Of a stretch of 64,000 bases of DNA, positions 61,339 through 64,000 are shown piece by piece. Positions within the stretch are counted from its first letter, which is position 1. The number at the start of each line of letters is the position of its first letter. The position numbers and the translations under genes are program-made. Origin of the DNA: Ideonella sp. (GTDB lineage Bacteria > Pseudomonadota > Gammaproteobacteria > Burkholderiales > Burkholderiaceae_C); contig JADKIA010000030.1 in NCBI GenBank assembly GCA_016721465.1, positions 248,001-312,000 of the forward strand. The letters run 5' to 3'. Below the pieces are notes generated by a model. That model worked only from the letters and a program-made list of their open reading frames with translations, did no database searches and was not told where the DNA came from.

Positions 61339-61757
61339 GATGGTCTCCTCAACAGTTTCACGAAATCGGCCGGCACGATGGCCTGCACTTTCAGCGCCTC
61401 GGCGCGTTTGAAGTCCCTAAAGTTGTGCGTCACGATGAACCGGCTGCCCGACGCGACGGCGCATTCCAGCACCATGTCATCGTCGGGGTCGCGTAAGAAC
61501 GGACGCCACAAGAAGTGCACATCCTGCAAATGCGCCAGCGATGCCAAGTAACGCAAGAACGCCAATGCCTGGGTTGCCGTCGCACCTGGCGGCAAGTGTT
61601 CCGGTCGCGTCAGCACGGCTTGCCATTCGGTGTACAGCGGTACGGTGAGCGCGATCTCGAAGGCGCTGCAGGGCAGCATCGACAACAGCTGGTGGCTGGC
61701 GCCTTGCCGTGAGCGGGCGGCCGCAACCAGCACCGAAGTGTCCAGGGTCACACGCAT
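61335..61757 (-). CDS. PIN-domain toxin (putative toxin component, PIN_3 type)
   Basis: About 140 residues from ATG 61757 (MRVTLDTSVLVAAARS); an in-frame ATG at 61775 is possible but would give almost no leader behind the -10-like TATACT. PIN acidic residues: Asp6 in LDTSVL, a Glu in LYTEWQAVL, and Asp residues in DPDDDMVLECA followed by FIVTHNFRDF. This group acts as a Mg-dependent RNase controlled by an RHH antitoxin. The toxin gene precedes the antitoxin, the reverse of the vapBC order, but similar to hicAB. Confidence 0.88.
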   Translation of the reverse strand: MRVTLDTSVLVAAARSRQGASHQLLSMLPCSAFEIALTVPLYTEWQAVLTRPEHLPPGATATQALAFLRYLASLAHLQDVHFLWRPFLRDPDDDMVLECAVASGSRFIVTHNFRDFKRAEALKVQAIVPADFVKLLRRPS

Positions 61758-61776
61758 GGTCAGATAGAAGGCCATT

Positions 61777-61796
61777 TGGTTACGCCAGTATAACCA
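61777..61796 (-). promoter_or_regulatory. Promoter/operator of the toxin-antitoxin pair
   Basis: TGGTTA-CGCCAGTA-TAACCA is a 6-bp dyad with an 8-nt centre. On the minus strand it includes TATACT, a good -10 element, about 30 nt upstream of the ATG at 61757. Autoregulation by the RHH antitoxin is the expected use. No convincing -35 was seen. Confidence 0.5.
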
Positions 61797-61810
61797 CTGA
61801 TTGCCTCACT

Positions 61811-63307
61811 GTGGCACGCAGCAGCAGCCTCGGCCGCGATCGGCGCTGGCCCAGGTGCCGGCACGGCGGCGCAGTGCGGGACTGCAGCGCCGTGAACTGG
61901 TTCACGAATCGCCGGGCCTTCAGGGCCGCAGGACACCAGCTGCACGACATCACCTCGCGCCATCTGGCCGAAAGCCGGCTGCACCACATCGCGTATCACG
62001 ACGGGCTCACCGACTTGGCCAACCGGCACTGCTTCCAGGAGCGGCTGGCGGCTGCGGTAGAGCGCAGCCGGCTCGATGGCGATCAAAGGTTCGCGGTGCT
62101 GTTCCTGGACCTGGACCGCTTCAAAGTGGTCAACGACAGCCTGGGTCACATCGCTGGCAACACGCTGCTGCGCGAGGTGGCGCAACGCCTGGTCGATTGC
62201 GTGCGGCCTTGCGACCTGGTGGCGCGGCTGGGCGGTGACGAATTTGCCATCCTGCTGGATTCGCTGCACGAAGCCGACGAGGGCCGGCGCCTGGCACAGC
62301 GCGTGCTCGAAACCCTGAGCCAGCCGCTGCTGGTCAACGGCACCGAGGTCGTGCCCGGCGCCAGCCTGGGCCTGACCTTCAGTGACCTGGGCTATCGCAC
62401 GGTGGACGAGGTCTTGCGCGACGCCGATCTGGCCATGTACGAAGCCAAGGCCGGTGGCCGTGGCCGCGTGGCCCTGTTCGACAACTCCATGCACGAGCGC
62501 GTGGCCGAGAAGTTGGCGCTGGAAGCCGACCTGCGCCGAGCCATCGGCGAGGGCCAGCTCAGCGTGCACTTCCAGCCGCTGTACGACTTGCAGCCCCACA
62601 AGCTCAGCGGCTTCGAGGCCCTGGTGCGCTGGACCCACCCGCAGCGCGGGCCGGTGAGCCCTGCGGTGTTCGTGGCGCTGGCGGAAGAATCCGGGCACAT
62701 CGAAGCGCTGACCGACTTTGTGCTCGACCATGCCATGGCCCAGCTGGCGCAGTGGCAGCGCAGCGCTGCCGGCACCGAGCACTTGGTGATGCATGTGAAC
62801 ATCTCTGGACGCGACCTGGCCCGAGCCGATCTCGTCGATTCGGTGCACGCCGTCTTGCAGCGCCATGCCGTGGCGCCTGGCGCTTTGACGCTGGAGATCA
62901 CCGAGACCACGTTGATGGGCCGGCTTGAGGTGGCCCTGCCGGCCATGCGGCGCCTGCGCGACAGCGGCGTGCGCTTCTCGATCGACGATTTCGGCACTGG
63001 CTACTCGTCGCTGTCCTACCTGAGCACGCTGCCAATCGACAGCCTGAAGATCGACCGCTCCTTCGTGATGGGCCTGCACGACCAGCCGCAGAACGTGGAG
63101 ATCGTGCGCGCCGTGCTCATGTTGGCCAAGTCGCTGGGCCGCAAGGTCGTGGCCGAAGGCATCGAGACGGCCGAGCAGCTGGCCACCCTGCGTCAGCTGG
63201 GCGTGCACGTCGGCCAGGGCTACCTGCTGTCGCGCCCGCTGTCCGCCGAGTGCGTGCGGAACCTGCTGGCCATCGGCAATGCGAGCACTGCATCCATTGC
63301 GGCGTGA
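61811..63307 (+). CDS. GGDEF-EAL cyclic-di-GMP protein, probably missing its N-terminal sensor part
   Basis: About 498 residues if the GTG at 61811 is used; an in-frame ATG at 61709 would overlap the divergent toxin gene, and neither start has a good ribosome site. The first ~40 codons are low-quality sequence. Then HDITSRHLAESRLHHIAYHDGLTDL matches the tail of a PAS domain joined to a GGDEF domain, as if the body of the PAS sensor were gone. Both catalytic parts look intact: RLGGDEFAILL (c-di-GMP synthesis) and GFEALVRW with DDFGTGYSSLSYL and IDRSFV (hydrolysis). The toxin-antitoxin promoter lies directly against its 5' end. Confidence 0.75.
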   Translation: MARSSSLGRDRRWPRCRHGGAVRDCSAVNWFTNRRAFRAAGHQLHDITSRHLAESRLHHIAYHDGLTDLANRHCFQERLAAAVERSRLDGDQRFAVLFLDLDRFKVVNDSLGHIAGNTLLREVAQRLVDCVRPCDLVARLGGDEFAILLDSLHEADEGRRLAQRVLETLSQPLLVNGTEVVPGASLGLTFSDLGYRTVDEVLRDADLAMYEAKAGGRGRVALFDNSMHERVAEKLALEADLRRAIGEGQLSVHFQPLYDLQPHKLSGFEALVRWTHPQRGPVSPAVFVALAEESGHIEALTDFVLDHAMAQLAQWQRSAAGTEHLVMHVNISGRDLARADLVDSVHAVLQRHAVAPGALTLEITETTLMGRLEVALPAMRRLRDSGVRFSIDDFGTGYSSLSYLSTLPIDSLKIDRSFVMGLHDQPQNVEIVRAVLMLAKSLGRKVVAEGIETAEQLATLRQLGVHVGQGYLLSRPLSAECVRNLLAIGNASTASIAA

Positions 63308-63317
63308 GGACGCAGGC

Positions 63318-64000
63318 TCAGGCCCCGAACGTGAATCGCGTCCCCGTCGACGAGCGGATGAACCGATCGGGCATGTCCTGCTGCACCATCGAGATGAAGG
63401 TCTCGCCCGAGCAGTGCATGGGGATCAGGAAATCGGGGTTGATGGCCTTCAGCTCCATCAGCGTCTGGCGCTGGTAGTCCGCCGGATGCGGCGCCAGGTG
63501 GAAGCCACCGAGGATGGCGTGCACCTTGTCGATGCCAGTGACCTTCATGGCCGTGCGCACCGAGTTGACGATGCCACGGTGGCCGCACGAGGTCATCACC
63601 ACCAAGCCTCTACCCTTCACGTGATAGACCGTGGCCTGCTCGTGCTCGAAGTCGTCGGGCACCACGGTGAGGCTGCGCTTGGCCTCGGGCAGACCTGCCG
63701 GTGCGCAGCCCACGCCGCTGGCCTGGCCCACGCTCATGCGCGTGGGCGACAACACGCGCTCGAAGGACGTGCGTGGGATCCAGCCGGTGGTGACGCCGTG
63801 GTCGGCCAGGATCGACGGCTTCTCGGCAAAGGTGACGGTCAGGCCCGCGTCCTGGATGGCCTGGCGGTCGAGCGCGCCAAAGCCGCCGGCGTCGCCGGGC
63901 ACGTTCAGCTCGCGCGAACAGAAGCACTCCTCGCCACCCAGGTAGAAGGGCAGGCCGTCCTTGAGCTTGCCCTTGTTCGCCTGCAGAAAGCCGACCATGC
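63318..64000 (-). CDS. Metallo-beta-lactamase-fold hydrolase, partial at the 5' end
   Basis: The frame runs off the right edge; 227 C-terminal residues are visible. Segments FLQANKGKLKDGLPFYLGGEECF, VVMTSCGHRGIVNSV (metal-ligand His in SCGH), GGFHLAPHPADY (GGFHL, another ligand His) and LIPMHCSGE match MBL enzymes related to the RFA-P synthase/DRTGG-neighbour group. The HxHxDH zinc motif would lie just outside the window. The Met near 63998 is probably internal. It is convergent with the GGDEF-EAL gene, the stops being about 10 nt apart. Confidence 0.85.
   Translation of the reverse strand, partial: MVGFLQANKGKLKDGLPFYLGGEECFCSRELNVPGDAGGFGALDRQAIQDAGLTVTFAEKPSILADHGVTTGWIPRTSFERVLSPTRMSVGQASGVGCAPAGLPEAKRSLTVVPDDFEHEQATVYHVKGRGLVVMTSCGHRGIVNSVRTAMKVTGIDKVHAILGGFHLAPHPADYQRQTLMELKAINPDFLIPMHCSGETFISMVQQDMPDRFIRSSTGTRFTFGA

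Noticed and set aside
1..64000. tRNA, rRNA, riboswitch or CRISPR array
   Set aside because: No cloverleaf-like segment, conserved rRNA block or regularly spaced repeat was noticed on either strand; a covariance-model scan was not possible here.

Overview
The window reads as a gene-dense, high-G+C chromosomal segment of a Burkholderiales-type betaproteobacterium. The basis is two Bug/TctC-type receptors, a general porin, a PEP-CTERM-tagged secreted protein, many IclR / acyl-CoA dehydrogenase / family III CoA-transferase catabolic genes, and strong G/C preference at third codon positions. No rRNA, tRNA, CRISPR array, phage module or insertion sequence was recognised. Both ends are cut: a helical-repeat protein at the left edge and a metallo-beta-lactamase-fold enzyme at the right edge.

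Layout. 1-2.3 kb: gene end, PEP-CTERM protein, IclR regulator. 2.5-10.5 kb: one tight operon with a polyamine/opine-type ABC transporter, a three-subunit opine-oxidase-like flavoenzyme, its binding protein and a 6-phosphogluconate dehydrogenase. 10.8-15.2 kb: a TRAP transporter (P, Q, M) and a porin, each preceded by a copy of the same 54-bp sequence. 15.3-19 kb: a Crp/Fnr regulator divergent from a GMC oxidoreductase and a Bug receptor. 19-29.5 kb: arylsulfatase, wax-ester-synthase-type acyltransferase, unknown secreted protein and aldehyde dehydrogenase on the minus strand, then an FAD dehydrogenase and a ThDP enzyme on the plus strand. 29.5-36.8 kb: a truncated AcuI-type reductase remnant, two acyl-CoA dehydrogenases, a CoA-transferase, an IclR regulator, a Bug receptor and a nitronate monooxygenase. 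37-41.6 kb: an unknown Rossmann-like protein, an acyl-CoA ligase and a split ThDP decarboxylase. 42-49.5 kb: two serine-hydrolase-fold proteins, a second arylsulfatase next to a second copy of the unknown secreted protein, and a secreted GH13 enzyme. 49.7-61 kb: octaheme cytochrome with TPRs, DUF2505 protein, FadH, rhodanese, tyrosine phosphatase, DMT exporter and a fused indolepyruvate:ferredoxin oxidoreductase. 61-64 kb: a PIN/RHH toxin-antitoxin pair abutting a GGDEF-EAL gene, then the partial MBL enzyme.

The most interesting signal is regulatory. A palindrome of the form TGTC-N8-GACA occurs five times by eye, always upstream of, or at the very 5' end of, a gene. In four cases it lies 94-100 nt from a start codon: sulfatase 1, the secreted-protein/sulfatase 2 operon, the aldehyde dehydrogenase operon and the porin. 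The fifth lies in the first codons of the Crp/Fnr gene. Two further near-matches precede the TRAP operon and the split ThDP enzyme. The spacing is that of a Crp-family site with a CooA-like half-site, and the Crp/Fnr protein encoded here has Gln where E. coli CRP has the specificity residue Glu181. I propose, as inference, that this regulator controls a dispersed regulon for uptake (porin, TRAP) and breakdown of a sulfated, probably lipid-like or steroid-like substrate (two sulfatases, two copies of an uncharacterised secreted protein, aldehyde dehydrogenase, acyltransferase, KstD-like dehydrogenase). Other notable items are a 29-bp perfect inverted repeat upstream of the indolepyruvate oxidoreductase, a decayed acuI-type gene, an alpha/beta-hydrolase lacking its nucleophilic serine, and an FNR-type box upstream of the TRAP operon.
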